Origin: Impatiens glandulifera | Taxonomy: Eukaryota; Streptophyta; Magnoliopsida; Ericales; Balsaminaceae | Reading direction: 5' to 3' | Assembly (NCBI RefSeq): GCF_907164915.1 | Contig: NC_061862.1 | Coordinates: 141,413,913-141,477,912 of the forward strand | Length of the DNA stretch: 64,000 nucleotides | Part shown: positions 22,926-33,879 of the stretch, piece by piece | How positions within the stretch are numbered: the stretch's first letter is position 1 | Layout: every line of letters starts with the position of its first letter | Notes under the pieces: generated by a model | Seen by the model: the letters and a program-made list of their open reading frames with translations, nothing else | Told to the model about the DNA's origin: nothing | Databases searched by the model: none | Made by a program: the position numbers and the translations under genes

Positions 22926-25735
22926 TTTTTTTTGGGGAAAAACGAATTAGCATCATTTCATTAAAAATCCCCAAAAATGGGAAAAAAACCACGAGTTTAA
23001 GAGATCATTCTAGACAGGTCTAGAATGATTTTGAAATCGTAACATTCTGAATAAAAGCTAAAAAGCTAAAAACGTAAATGAATTATCTGATTATATTGCT
23101 TTCAATTCTAGTGAGTTTAAAAAACAGTAAATTCCAATTTCTACAGATATTCTAGTTCTTCTCCGTGCTTGGAATTCTTGTCCACGTTCTCGCGAGGGCG
23201 CTGCAATCCGATACAATATCTTCCCATAACTCTTGAACGCTCTTGCGGGTTCTGCCATATACCCTTGCATTTCGTTCTTGCCAAATGTTATACACCACTG
23301 CTCCAAAACCGCACTTGAACACGCTTATTGCAAATCTATTTCCCTTGTCTTTGAGTAGTGCTGCATCTTTGATTTCATTCTATTCGCTCGGGAAACTGAT
23401 CAGCTCTAGGCTTTTATAGAATCTGTCCCAAAGCACTAAAGCAATACAACAACTCACGAATAGGTGATCTATGGTTTCTTCATTTCCTCTACATAGAAGA
23501 CAGTGCATATCCAGGATGCTCATATACTTGCTAATACGATCACGAGTGTTGAGTCTTTCTCAGAATGCGAGCCATGGGATGAACTAGTGTCTAAGGATAA
23601 TCTTCGTTGACCATACAAGAGGAGCCCATTCTACTTTTTGTGTTTTTTCCTAAGTTACCTCCCATATTTTCTTCGATACCAGCTTCCCATTGTCCTCAGC
23701 TTTCCATTCATTAATATACGGTCTGTCATGTAGTTGTATGTTACTTATATGATCAAGTATCATATGTCCTTCTGGATTTCTTCTTAGGAGTGAGTCCCAA
23801 TTCCCGTCTTTAATGTCTCTAATTTTCGCTTTTGTGCAGTCCCTTCTGATGCGGGTATTTTGAAACTCCTCCTTATGGATGATAGGCTGGTTTTTGAACC
23901 TGGGGTCGTGCTAGAATATAGTGCCTTTCTCGTCCCCTAGCTGAATATCATAAAAATCTGCAATATCGCTTCTTAGTTTAAGAATCTTTTTTAGAGACCA
24001 GCTCATACCTTCATGAGTTTTGCAGGTCCAGATGCTGGTTTCGTATTTCATAAACCTCGTATGCACCCATTTGATCCATAGTGACTCATGATTGCGCTCC
24101 AAAACCCACAGATGCTTGAAGGTGAGATCCTTGTTCCACTCGATACAGTTCTTCAAGCTGATGCCTCCCTCGTCCTTCAGTTTACAGAGAGCGGTCCATT
24201 TGACTTTTTTCACCTCTTTCGCTACTACCCCTAATAAAGTTCCTCATCAGTGTATCGAGCTCCTTCATTACCTTCTTCGGAATGACCATTTACTGTGCCA
24301 AGTAGCTAACTATGCCCATGACCACGGTTTTGATAAGTTCGATCTTCCCTATATAAGAAAGTTTTTTCGCTGCCCAACCAGATATCGTGTTTTTACCCTT
24401 TCAATCAGCGACTTGCAGTGTAAGATCTCGATCTTCTTTGCGGTTAACGGAATTCCTAAGTACTTTACGGGAAAACTGCCTTCTTTAATGCCATAATATT
24501 GAAGATGTCCTGCTTCGTTTCGTCATTCATGCCTCCATAAAATGCCACACTTTTGCTTTCATTAATAGTTAAACCTGTAACCTTAGAAAAGAACGTTAGT
24601 GCATCCCTAATAGTTTTAATGGAATGAATGTTTGCGTGTGCTAGAATGAACAAATTGTCAGCAAAGTATAAATGGGTTACCTCCTCTACCTCACAGAATG
24701 GGTGAAATATGTATAGATGATTCTTTCGGAAATCGCGAAGATGCTATCAAAGATCGCCATGATAGCTACGAAAAGGAAAGAAGAGAGGGGGTCCCCTTGC
24801 CTTAACCCGTTTTCACCCTTGAAATAGCCTCCGTGGACTCCATTGACGCTAACAACAAAGAAGGTTGATGCAACGCACTACATAATCAATTCGATAAAAA
24901 TCATAGGAAAAGCAGATACAACTAGAAAGTCTCGAATGGCTTCCCATCTAACAGATTCAAAAGCTTTCTTGTTATCTATTTTGAAAGCCACTCTCGGGGA
25001 TATTTTCTTATTCCTGCAGCCTTTTAAAAAGCTTTGCATGAGAAAAATATTATAAGAGATTGTCCTACCGGGGATGAATGCAGATTGGTTAAGATTTATA
25101 ATTTTTCCTATGACATTTTTAAATCGTTTAGAAATGATTTTTGAAATTATTTTATAAATCATTTTGCAGCAGGAAATTGGTCTAAAATCTTGTACTTTCT
25201 CGGGTACCGCAGTTTTAGGGATCAAGGTTAGGACCGCTGTATTCCATTGCTTTAACATCTTCATGTTCTTGAAAAAATCCAGAACCCCATCAGTAACGTC
25301 TTTACCCACAACCGACTAATTGTCTTTGAAGAACTGTACATTAAACCTATCAGGACCCGGGTTTTATTCCCATCAATACTAAATAAAGCTTCTTTAACCC
25401 AACCCTCGTGACCACCCTTATCAACTCGCGACTATCTTCTGAAGAAATTTTCCTATCAATAATCTGATACAAGGTATTTAGGTGACTTTGATGCTGCTTT
25501 CTTGTACCCATAAGCAACTTATAGAAATCGATAGACAAATCTTGTACACCCTTTTGACCCTGAACATATTCACCATCATAATTCTTCAGCCTGTATACAT
25601 TGTTTCTCATGTTTCTAACCTTGCATGTTCTGTAGAAGAAAGTTGTGTTTTTGTCACCTAACGAGAGTCAGCTCTGCCTTGATTTCTGTCTAATAAAATT
25701 CTCTTCAAGAAGACTCAGCTTCCTGAATAGGACGG
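22926..25735 (-). mobile_element. 5'-truncated L1-type LINE (same family as 2129-9360)
   Basis: The element runs on the minus strand from about 25735 to a terminal A-tract seen as T8 at 22926-22933. It aligns with 2129 to about 5058 of the larger LINE, including the 3' UTR. An imperfect target duplication GGAAC(T/C)ATG flanks it (22917-22925 and 25736-25744). The 5' truncation at the RT side and the duplication fit target-primed reverse transcription. Confidence 0.88.
23091..25720 (-). pseudogene. LINE ORF2 partial: RT to C-terminus
   Basis: RT homology is clear at 25309-24878 (NTAVLTLIPKT, DFRPISCCKMIYKIISKII, NQSAFIPGRTISYN, VAFKIDNKKAFESV). The catalytic box at about 24675-24660 reads FADN rather than FADD, and is followed by LFILAHANIHSIKTIRDAL and GLTINESKS. 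The zf-RVT side is visible at 24213-23911 (WIKWVHTRFMKYETSIWTC) and the C-terminus at 23306-23091. Frameshifts, stops and the altered catalytic Asp show it is dead. Confidence 0.88.
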
Positions 25736-26370
25736 GGAACCATGTTTTATATAAACATATATGTTTAGATATTAGTTTGTGAATATTTTAGTTATTATCA
25801 AGAGTGCGGAAATATTATATTGAAAATTGTTAAAATATATAAACTTGAAAAATAAAAGTACATACTTTACTCTTTCAATTTATAGTTTTAAGTGTTCTTT
25901 AGGAACGGTTTTTGAAACATTTTTGATTGACATGTTATGCATGTGTAGGAGTGGCATTGGGGCAGATCAAGGTAAAGAATGTGTTTATAATTCCCGCCCT
26001 ATTCTTCTTCGGGGTTGTTTTTACTACCATTCTCGTCTAATTCAGTTTTAGGGAATTCTCGCGGGGCACCGCTATATCATATTTTAAAAAAAATTATTTT
26101 TCAATAAAATTATATAAACAAATTTTTTAATATTATATATATTAAATATTTATATTATTAAAAAAAATTCATTATACTAAATTCTTATATAATATGAAAA
26201 ATAAATAGTTATATTATTGGAGATGTTATATATTTAATTGTGCTTATAATGTTTGGGCAAAATTGAGGTAAGATCGTGGTGGAATCGGGGCGGGACAACA
26301 AATATCATCCCGCACCATCTCGGTCAACTACCGGTCAAACCGGGAAAACCCGCCCCTAACGGGGAAATTT
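25736..26370 (+). repeat. dispersed AT-rich repeat with GC-rich ends, copy 1
   Basis: A core at 26040-26360 begins GGGAATTCTCGCGGGGCACCG, continues through an AT-rich middle, then GTGCTTATAATGTTTGGG and AATCGGGGCGGGACAACAAA. The reverse complement of about 55910-56260 matches in the same order, and a partial plus-strand copy lies at 54780-54980. No coding sequence. The class is unknown; a small non-autonomous element is likely. Confidence 0.7.
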
Positions 26371-26813
26371 GGGTCGAAAAATATTATTTTGAGTTGGTAT
26401 GTCTTGTTTGACTATGTTTTGAATTTTTTATTCTTTTGACTTTCACATAAACTTTTAATCAATGAAAATATACTATTTTAGATAATAAAAAAAAAGAAAG
26501 AAAAAAATGAAAAGCAAAAGGTAGTCAAATAATTGTTATAGATTAGTGTTTCATTAATATTACAAGAATCCCTTTAGGATTCTAATTGGATTGCCATTAG
26601 ATTTTAAATGAAATTAATGATGATATGTATATTTAGATATTTGAAATCAACCCACCCATTAAACATCTTAATACTAAATATCATTAATTCACAAAAGATG
26701 TAGAGATGGGAATTTTAATAAGTATCAATACACTGAATTATTATTAAGATTTATGGATATTGATGCAAATAAATTTCGTAAATAATATTAAAAGATAGGA
26801 ACACACAATTGTG

Positions 26814-26820
26814 CTATAAA
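26814..26820 (+). promoter_or_regulatory. TATA box of zinc-finger gene B
   Basis: CTATAAA lies within TTGTGCTATAAATGTA, 65 bases before the start codon. The equivalent position before gene C (47234-47240) reads TTGTGCTATAAAAGTA, and both are followed by ATCATCACATA-like sequence, so the core promoter was duplicated with the gene. Confidence 0.75.
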
Positions 26821-26884
26821 TGTAATTCATCACATAGCATATTACACACAAACTTCCATTCCATTTTTCTCTCTTTCTCACTCA

Positions 26885-27379
26885 ATGTTTGGATTGCAAT
26901 CCAAGGGAGAAGGAAACACCTCAACAGTAGAATGTAGGGTTTGTTCTAAGGTTTTCCCAAGTGTTTCAGCCCAAATAATACATTATCAGTCTGCTCACCT
27001 AGTTGGAAACAACGCTGTCCTACCTAATGGAACCATGCTGGATCTTAGGCGTTATTGTCACGAGTATGGCTCAAATTCCCAGGTAGAACCAACTCAAAAC
27101 CTTAGCGTTTCAATGCAAACTCAGGTGCCCATTGATATGAATCGGGCTCCTGTGTCCATGGAAGCTAACCAAACTCATTCTCCAGCTCTTGGAATGGTAT
27201 CATCAACTCAAGAAATTAACAATGTGGTGAATGAGGATGTAGGTTCTTTTATCAATATCACAAAGCCGTTGATCGATCAGTTGGATATACCGATAAGTCA
27301 TGTTATTGAGACATCCGACAGTGGTGATGAAAACAATAGGAAGGGAGTGAAGAAACTAGATCTAACATTAAACCTCTAA
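26885..27379 (+). CDS. small C2H2 zinc-finger protein with C-terminal EAR motif (copy B)
   Basis: A 164-aa single-exon gene. Residues 17-38 form a zinc finger C-x2-C-x12-H-x4-H (CRVCSKVF, His33, His38), without the QALGGH core common in plant C2H2 factors. It is followed by VLPNGTMLDLRRY (residues 45-57), conserved with copies A and C, and a Gln/Ser/Thr-rich middle. Near the C-terminus TKPLIDQLDIPI is followed by an acidic stretch. The protein ends KKLDLTLNL, an LxLxLxL EAR motif that in plants recruits TOPLESS-type corepressors. I infer a small nuclear transcriptional repressor or adaptor; the family is not one I can name. The ATG follows a TATA box by 65 bases, and the frame is intact while A is broken, which suggests constraint. 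Confidence 0.8.
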   Translation: MFGLQSKGEGNTSTVECRVCSKVFPSVSAQIIHYQSAHLVGNNAVLPNGTMLDLRRYCHEYGSNSQVEPTQNLSVSMQTQVPIDMNRAPVSMEANQTHSPALGMVSSTQEINNVVNEDVGSFINITKPLIDQLDIPISHVIETSDSGDENNRKGVKKLDLTLNL

Positions 27380-27912
27380 GATGGGAAATAGTTATTTAAT
27401 AATAATTGACATGTTTGGTTCTGAATAAATTTATAGGCATGTTTCTTTTCTCATCAATAAAACAAGTATTTCTTTTATTTAGTTTTATTTCTCAAATTGT
27501 TTTAATTATTTTTAATAATGGAGTTGAATGATCATTCATAGTTTAAATAAAAAATTATTTCAAAAAAAAATATTTATATATATATTAAGCGGTGCAATGA
27601 GAAAGAAATATAAAGTAATAAAGTAAACTTTAAACTCGAAATGTAAACAATAATGTACATAAAGAAGGTTTAGTTTATGTCGATTATATTTCCTAAGTCT
27701 TTAGCCTTGATCTTGACACCCCTTTCATCATATAATTCTTTTTTCAAATAATAATGTCATTTCACTATTGTTTTGATTAATTTATAATTTTTTTCATATT
27801 ACAATGGAATTTCATTCTCAATGTTTTGACTAATGCGTCTGGTAGTATTCTCTTTTACCTATGGCTTTAGGACGAAGTTGGGGACAAAGGCAATTCTAGC
27901 TTGGCATTGGGA
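27380..27912 (+). repeat. 3' flank of gene B, homologous to 59640-60150
   Basis: From about 27455 the sequence (TTTTATTTCTCAAATTGTTTT, AATAATGGAGTTGAATG, GGTAGTATTCTCTTTTACC, GATCTTGACACCCCTTT, ACAAAGGCAATTCTAGCTTG) matches 59640-60150 in order. Just after the gene it also matches the 3' flank of gene C (GATGGGAA, ATAGGCATGTTTC, CTCATCAATAAAAC). The match to 59640-60150 stops where the CACTA element begins at 27913. Confidence 0.8.
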
Positions 27913-28419
27913 CACTACAACAAAATAGGTTTTGGATGACACATAATCGCCAACGCTTAATAAGCGTGGGCAAAAGTCAGGAAAAACAAATGCTTTTGCC
28001 AACCTTTGAAATTTATTTTATCATTCCTTTGAAAATTTGTATAAATCAATAATTAGATAAAATTTTATTTTAATATTTTTTAATTTTATTTTATACATTT
28101 TTATTTTTTAATAATATAAACTATTAATTATTTAAATTAAATTGTATATTTAAATTTATCTCAAACCTAAAATTTATTAATATTTTGAATCAATTAAATA
28201 TAAATTAATTATTAATATTAAATTAATTAAATAGAATTAATATTCTATGAAATAAAATAAATAATAAAATAAATTAATTATTAAATAATTTATTTATATT
28301 TTCGAGTTAAATTAAATAGATTTAGAATTTTGTCTGAATCCAAATCATTTATGCTTTCTCTCTTCGATTACATAAAAAAAAATGGGCTAACTCTCTTCGA
28401 AAACCCTAACTCAGCCGAT

Positions 28420-28870
28420 CTAGATATCAATAATCGTTCGATTCCCTAAATCACGCCGAATGACCTTAGTCAAATCCACCATCACATGGCTAACAAGGTG
28501 AACATTGTCGTTATAGAGCGTCTTGTGCCAAATCAACTCTTCGGGCGAACTCGTCAAGTTGCTAGACCTAATCCGCGTAGGAATAATGTGAAACAGTAGA
28601 AGCGTCTGAAGAGACTTCAAATTCTTAGGCTCGAAAAGGAATCGCTTGAACTCAAGATCTAGTTCTCGCTCTAACACCTCATTTCTCAGCGCGAAAATAG
28701 TAAGATTATGGTGACTCACGGCGACTTCGAGTGTTTGAAGAAGAAGAAGATCCTTCTCAACCAGTTCGGCGAGCTCGGTTTTATGCGAATCGAGGAGAGC
28801 GACGAGAACCGAGTTCAAGTTAATCTGCCCCACCGATAGCGGTTTCGACGATGATAATTGTCACTTTAGG
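28420..28870 (-). pseudogene. fasciclin-like arabinogalactan protein fragment (FLA15-18 type)
   Basis: The minus strand encodes about 145 residues: QINLNSVLVALLDSHKTELA, EKDLLLLQTLEVAV, NLTIFALRNEVLERELD and LKSLQTLLLFHIIPTRI. These are the first fasciclin domain with its H1 (LTIFA) and YH/FHIIP boxes, in the form typical of the FLA15-FLA18 group of cell-surface AGPs. Signal peptide, second fasciclin domain and full C-terminus are missing, and conserved residues are altered (FALRN for FAPRN). The open frame is long for a remnant but has no start codon in context (GTG at 28833). It lies inside the CACTA element on the opposite strand to the other fragments. A captured fragment, probably not translated as FLA. 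Confidence 0.85.
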
Positions 28871-28975
28871 TATCTGCTTCGACTTGATGTCTGTCACTTA
28901 TGTTTTCTAGAGAATCCATTTTTTTCAATTATTGAAGAACCTCAATGTTATTATGTTTATTGGGTGTGTTAAAGG

Positions 28976-29335
28976 GATGACTGTGTATTTAGACACCTTA
29001 TGGAGCTATTTGGCATAGATCCAGCGGAGTACATGCTTGCTATATGTGGGAATGAAGGCGTTTGAGAATTATCTTCCCCGGTAAAAATAGAATTTTTCCT
29101 TTATCTAACACAAGACAACCAGTTTATGATCAAAATCATGAAGTAATCGAAAGTCAATTTTAGTTAATGTAGTTGCTCAATGCTCATTGATAAAAACTGA
29201 TATCTGCTGAAATTTTACACTCAAAATAATCTCTATTTTTTGATTAAATGGTTATTAAGATGCTTCCAAGTTATTACAAGCATGTTTCTCAATAAAAGAG
29301 CTCATCGGTGCGTTATTGGGCTTTCATTGGTGAGA
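28976..29335 (+). pseudogene. phosphatidylinositol-4-phosphate 5-kinase fragment
   Basis: From 28976 the frame gives [20 protein letters not shown] and LAICGNEGV, a stop, then ELSSPVKIEFFLYLTQDNQF and MIKIMK (to about 29150). A second block at 29250-29335 gives KMLPSYYKHVSQ, with weaker homology beyond. Both are consecutive parts of the PIP5K catalytic domain (normally ...SGSFFYLTQDDRFMIKT... and RMLPSYYKHVCQYENT). The 90 bases between them look like a degenerate intron. Stops and loss of catalytic sections make it a captured, non-functional fragment. Confidence 0.82.
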
Positions 29336-29867
29336 TACACTTTTGTTTCATTCACATATTAAATCTCCTAATTTGATTTTACACTCTATCTAGACTATAA
29401 ATATATATCTCTGTCTTGAAGAAATCATCATTGAGTAAAGTAAACAGAAAAAGAACATGTTAATGGGTGTGGTGCAGGTGCTGAATTGAGGTCATGATCG
29501 AGATGGATAGTTTATTTTATTCTTGTGATCAGTTTAATGACGACGGTATTGTATGGCGGGTTTACTCTGTTTTGGTAACTTGTTCTTTCCTTATTCTCTG
29601 TTTCTCGAGCACTAGAAGTGGAAGATTTTAAGATCAGGAATTGGGATTCACGACCAAAGCGAGTCAGTCATAGTGTAAACAAATATTATTATTCAAATCC
29701 ACGACTTTCTGGAAAATGAAATTGATATTTGATCTTCACCATTCCCTCAATGACACTTTTCTCGGCCTAGAAGGGGATGAAGAAGAGGAGGACTATCATA
29801 TAATTTTATATATTAATACATACATACATTTTCTCTTCTTATATTAATTTTTCATTTAATTAATTAG

Positions 29868-30102
29868 TTGGAAGGGGGGAGTCACAAGAGGATGTCGATC
29901 TCAAAGAAGCATTTAAGGTATTTGACAAAAATGGAGATGGATACATATCTGCTAACGAATTGCAACACGTGTTAGTGAAGTTGGGTTTCCCCGAAGGAAG
30001 CGAGATCGATCATTGTCGGAAGATGATACTAGTTGATCCCAATCACGAAGGCCGCATTGAGTTCAAGGACATGATGCGAAAGATGGTTCTCGTCCACCTC
30101 TT
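29868..30102 (+). pseudogene. calmodulin-like EF-hand protein fragment
   Basis: After a possible acceptor AG at 29866-29867 the frame reads [20 protein letters not shown], then [20 protein letters not shown], and a second loop [12 protein letters not shown] followed by MMRKM. The first EF-hand loop ([12 protein letters not shown]) keeps all Ca2+-ligand positions. The second is close to canonical. The layout matches the C-terminal pair of EF-hands of CML5/CML7-type proteins. The N-terminal EF-hand pair is absent. The frame stays open to 30163. A captured gene end, possibly still able to encode a peptide if transcribed. Confidence 0.8.
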
Positions 30103-30664
30103 AATATACATACATATATTCTTTTCCACATTTTTTTATACTATGTTTTGTTTTTTTTCATAGTTCATTGGTGACAAAGTTCTTCAACCTACACTTACAT
30201 TGTGTCTAGACAGCTGGAGGACAAAAAGTAAAATAATGTAGGTTAACCTAACAGTTTATGTGTTTTCAAACTAATTTATGATTTTGTTAATAATGTAAAA
30301 TTTCTATTATTGCATTCAAAATAATAGGTTGATTGTTCTTTCTTTTCAGTTGGATATCTTATGATAAATTCGTAGGCATAACTAATGAGAAGCATAAAAA
30401 GATTGTAAAAGAATTTTATTATTACAGTATTATTGTCAGTAGTTTATGTTAGGTTTGATGCTTTACATGTGTATATTCACTTCCATTGTGTCTCTTTTGC
30501 TCAAGTTGCATGAAATTTTTATTTATATTTAATTTCGTCCTCTTCATTTCTATCACACTTTTGTTAGATTATCAACTTTGATGTTTGGATTATTGTTTAC
30601 TTCACAAATAACTTTTCAATTGTTTACTTGACAAATAACTTTTCAATTGAATAGTTTATTCTAT

Positions 30665-30734
30665 TTATAGTGAAATTCCTGTTGGCAGTTGGGCTTGTGT
30701 CAAGAATGGGAAATATAGAGGTGACCTTGCACAG
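30665..30734 (+). pseudogene. SPT5-like (KTF1/SPT5L-type) KOW exon fragment
   Basis: A 70-base open stretch encodes IPVGSWACVKNGKYRGDLAQ and ends with CAG followed by GTAAGG, a good donor. The pattern W-x-x-VKNGKYxGDLAQ is the KOW-motif segment of SPT5-family transcription elongation proteins, closest by eye to plant KTF1/SPT5-like. Only this exon is seen. The next acceptor downstream (30800-30801) leads into a Ca2+-ATPase exon, so the two fragments share a chimeric intron. Short length limits certainty. Confidence 0.55.
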
Positions 30735-30801
30735 GTAAGGAAAGAAATGATTATTTAATTAGTTTAAGTAAGGAAATAAATGATTCTAATTCTATGTGTA
30801 G

Positions 30802-32983
30802 GTAATGGGAAGTTCGTCTCCCAATGATAAGTTGCTCCTTGTGCGAGCCTTGCGCAAGAGATGACATGTTGTTGGTGTAACAGGAGATGGAATCAATGAT
30901 GCCTCCCGCACTGAATGAGGTATTTGTGTCAAACCATTATGTTTTCCTTAGACAGTGTGCTCTTTAAATTCTTATCTTCTATTGCTTATTTTTTCTACTG
31001 TGAAACCAATGAAAATATGAATTTTCTTTGTATGCAGTTATGTTTCTCTATCTAGCTCACTATACAGAATACATTTCAAATGTGAATCTTTTACATAGTA
31101 GACCTTTTTCCTCTATTCAGTTGACCTAGTTGTGAATCTTTAATCAATCTGCTATCCTTATTGTGCATTTTTACAGATGTTGGATTTTTATTTTTCTCTA
31201 TTCAGTTGAAATTGTTTGCTACCTTTATTTTCACCTTTGGATTTTAAAGGTGATATGTTATCCTTGTTTTAGGCTGATATTGGTCTCTCAATGGGCATCC
31301 AAGGAACAGAAGTCGCAAAAGAGAGTTCAGATATAATAATATTGGATGATAACTTCGCTTCTATTGTGAAGGTTAGTCTCTAGTACATGCTGGTTTATTA
31401 TTAGGTTGAAATATAGACGATCTATGCTTATTAATATGGCTTGATCTCTCAATTGGTTCTTTGTTTTTTGAATTTTCTTGCGCACTCTTGTTGCCTTGTT
31501 TAAAAAGCGAGAATTTGTTGCACTGTTTGCTTAAATTGTGAGGAAAGTATTATAATTTGGAATTTGTTCATCGAATGCCATCTCCTTCCTTGCTGTGCAG
31601 GTTGTTAGATGGGGGCGTTCTGTTTATGAAAACATTCAGAAATTCATCCAGTTTCAACTCATTGTCAATGCTGCTGCACTTGTTATTAATGTTGTTGCAG
31701 CAGTTTCTTTTGGTGATGTCCCTCTGAATGCAGTGCAGGTAAATATAATTAATAATCTATGCACGCACCTGACATGAGAAAAAAGAGAAAGAAACAAATA
31801 GTAGGTAATTAATGGGTTCTTTTTATTTTGTTTTGTTTGGGAAAAAATTACGGTTAGCTTCTTTGGGTTAATCTCATAATGGATACACTTGGAGCTTTGG
31901 CATTGGCCACTGAACCACCTACTGATCACCTGATGCATCGACCTCCGGTTGGTCGGAGGTAAGTTTGAAAACTTAATTGATTCAACCATTTTGTTCATAT
32001 TAATAATATTGTTGAATGGTTAGTTGCATGATTATTGTTGTTGTTTTTGTACCTTGATCAGGGAACCGTTGATAACAAATATAATATGGAGGAACTTGTT
32101 AATTCAGATATATATTATTATTATTGGGAAGCAAGTGTAAGTTGTTGTTTGATAACTTACAATTTCTAGCTAGCTAGCTAGGACAAGAAATGAATAAAAA
32201 TATTTTTGTTGGGTAATTTTGTTGGAACACACATACAACTGCAGGCAGCTTATCAAGTGATCGTCCTGTTCGTTCTGAACTTCCAAGGGGAAAATATCCT
32301 CAACTTGAGGCGTGATAATCCTGGCCATACCAAAAAAATGAAGAACACGCTCATATTCAATGCTTTTGTTATTTGTCAGGTATGTATGATATTAATATAT
32401 ATATATACCCTAGGTAGAAAGAAAGAAAGAAAATAAAGAGAAAAAGGTTAATTTGTGCAGATATTCAATGAGGTGAATGCAAGGAAGCCAGATGAGATAA
32501 ACGTGTTTAAGGGAGTAACTAAGAACTGTCTCTTCATGCATGTTGATAGTTGGACTAACTATTGTGCTCCAGGTTTGACTCTGATCGATATGTTGTCTTT
32601 TTTATTTTAATTTGCGTGCATGAATGATGATATAATAATAATAATTATAATAATAATAATAATGTGTTGTTTATGTTGATGATAGGTGATCATAATATTC
32701 TTCTTGGGAAGTTCTACTCAATTGTTGGGCTTAGCTGGAAACTGTGGCTTGTATCTGTTGCAATTGGATGCAATTGGATTTGTAAGGTGAGTTGTATTAA
32801 ATTAATTAATTTGTTGTTAGTAGGTGGTGGGTCAATTCATGCAGCACAATAGTTGGGAAAATGATCCCAGTTCCGGAGACACCATTCAGTGATCACTTGT
32901 CAATATTATTCAAGAGTAATAGTTGGGAAAATATCCTTCCGGAGACACCATTCAGTGATCACTTGTCAAGATTATTCAAGAGT
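30802..32983 (+). pseudogene. type IIB Ca2+-ATPase (ACA8/ACA10-like) 3' half, exons and introns
   Basis: Exon-like blocks with AG/GT borders lie at 30802-30919, 31273-31371, 31601-31738, 31858-31958, 32062-32107, 32245-32379, 32461-about 32570, 32686-32786 and 32846-32983. They encode the hinge (SSPNDKLLLVRALRKR, TGDGIND), [20 protein letters not shown], membrane segments (QFQLIVNAAALVINVVAAVS), [37 protein letters not shown] and IPVPETPFSDHL, the order of autoinhibited plasma-membrane Ca2+ pumps. The phosphorylation site (DKTGT) and N-terminus are missing. Defects: TGA in the first exon, a one-base insertion near 30903 that breaks DAPALNE, donor GT changed to AT after 32107, and a 70-bp duplication of the last exon. 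Non-functional captured gene half. Confidence 0.88.
32848..32983 (+). repeat. tandem duplication of a Ca2+-ATPase exon segment
   Basis: AATAGTTGGGAAAAT...TTCAAGAGT occurs at 32848-32917 and again at 32918-32983, the second copy lacking four bases. Both encode the IPVPETPFSDHL region. Confidence 0.9.
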
Positions 32984-33879
32984 ATGTATATGTCCTAGGA
33001 AGAAGAATACAAATGTAGTACCACCACCACCAGGTAAAATTAACTTGAAAGTCTTTTTACTAATAATCATCGTCTACTTAAATATTTTATAATTGTTTTT
33101 GCTAATTTCAGAAGATCATTAAGAACATTAAGAAGATATCCAGACAGAAATGGAGGAAACAAATTTGCACCGTAAGAGGATATATATCTAGATTCCAATA
33201 ATTGAAGATTAATTCATTTCCCTTTTAGCGGTTTAATTGTGAAGAATGAATAATTTAGGTGTTATATGCTCGTCTTCATCCTTGAGTTGTCAATGGCATG
33301 GAGAAGCAATCAGGTTTTGTTTTTCAAATTTTGTGTGGATTTAATTCAAATCAATATTCCATTTTTCTTTCTTATCTTAAAAATAATCTCTATCATATAT
33401 TTTCAGATGTGGTCTAAGAAGAAGGAAATGTGGTCTAAGAAGAAGCTTAGCTGATGTCCAAGAAGAAGATTGAGTGGATAAATACCATATTTTCTATTGA
33501 ACAAACCTATTTTTTTGTTTGAAATATTTTGATGTGAGAATTTATGTTAATTTTGTTATTTAATTATTTTTTAATGTCCTTTTCAATGAATATTTAATTT
33601 CAAAAATAAAAATTTGGATAAAATTGTTAAAATAAATCAAAAATAAAATAAAAATCGTTTCTAAAAATTATGGACTTTTGGCGACGCTTAAAATGATGTT
33701 ACCGACGCTAAAATAAGCGTCGCTATAACATTCGCCCACCCTGCTTATGGCGACGCTTGAATAAGTGTCGGTGATATTTTTGGCGACGCTTTTATAGGTT
33801 GGCAGAAGTCTTTTAAACGTTGCCGTAGGTCTGTTTTGTTGTAGTGGGAGTGGCATTGTTAAGTAGGCAATTATGGGTG

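Larger units (their letters stand above)
27913..33846. mobile_element. Pack-CACTA element carrying fragments of several host genes
   Basis: The element starts CACTACAACAAAA at 27913 and ends TTTTGTTGTAGTG at 33846, a 13-base perfect inverted repeat. GGA occurs directly outside each end (27910-27912, 33847-33849), the 3-bp target duplication of CACTA transposons. Subterminal motifs of the GCGACGCTT / AAGCGTCG type crowd the right end (33680-33820), with CCAACGCTTAATAAGCGTGGGC at the left. No transposase was recognised inside. Instead there are fragments of fasciclin-like AGP, PIP5-kinase, calmodulin-like, SPT5-like and Ca2+-ATPase genes, several with introns, which implies capture at the DNA level. 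The paralogous flank at 60110-60150 continues across the insertion point and serves as an empty site. Movement would need transposase in trans. Confidence 0.88.

Noticed and set aside
31654..31998. Minus-strand 114-aa open frame
   Set aside because: It is a shadow of the Ca2+-ATPase exons on the other strand.
30802..33120. A functional Ca2+-ATPase gene
   Set aside because: The phosphorylation domain and N-terminal half are absent, exon 1 has a stop and a frameshift, one donor is GT to AT, and it lies inside a transposon.
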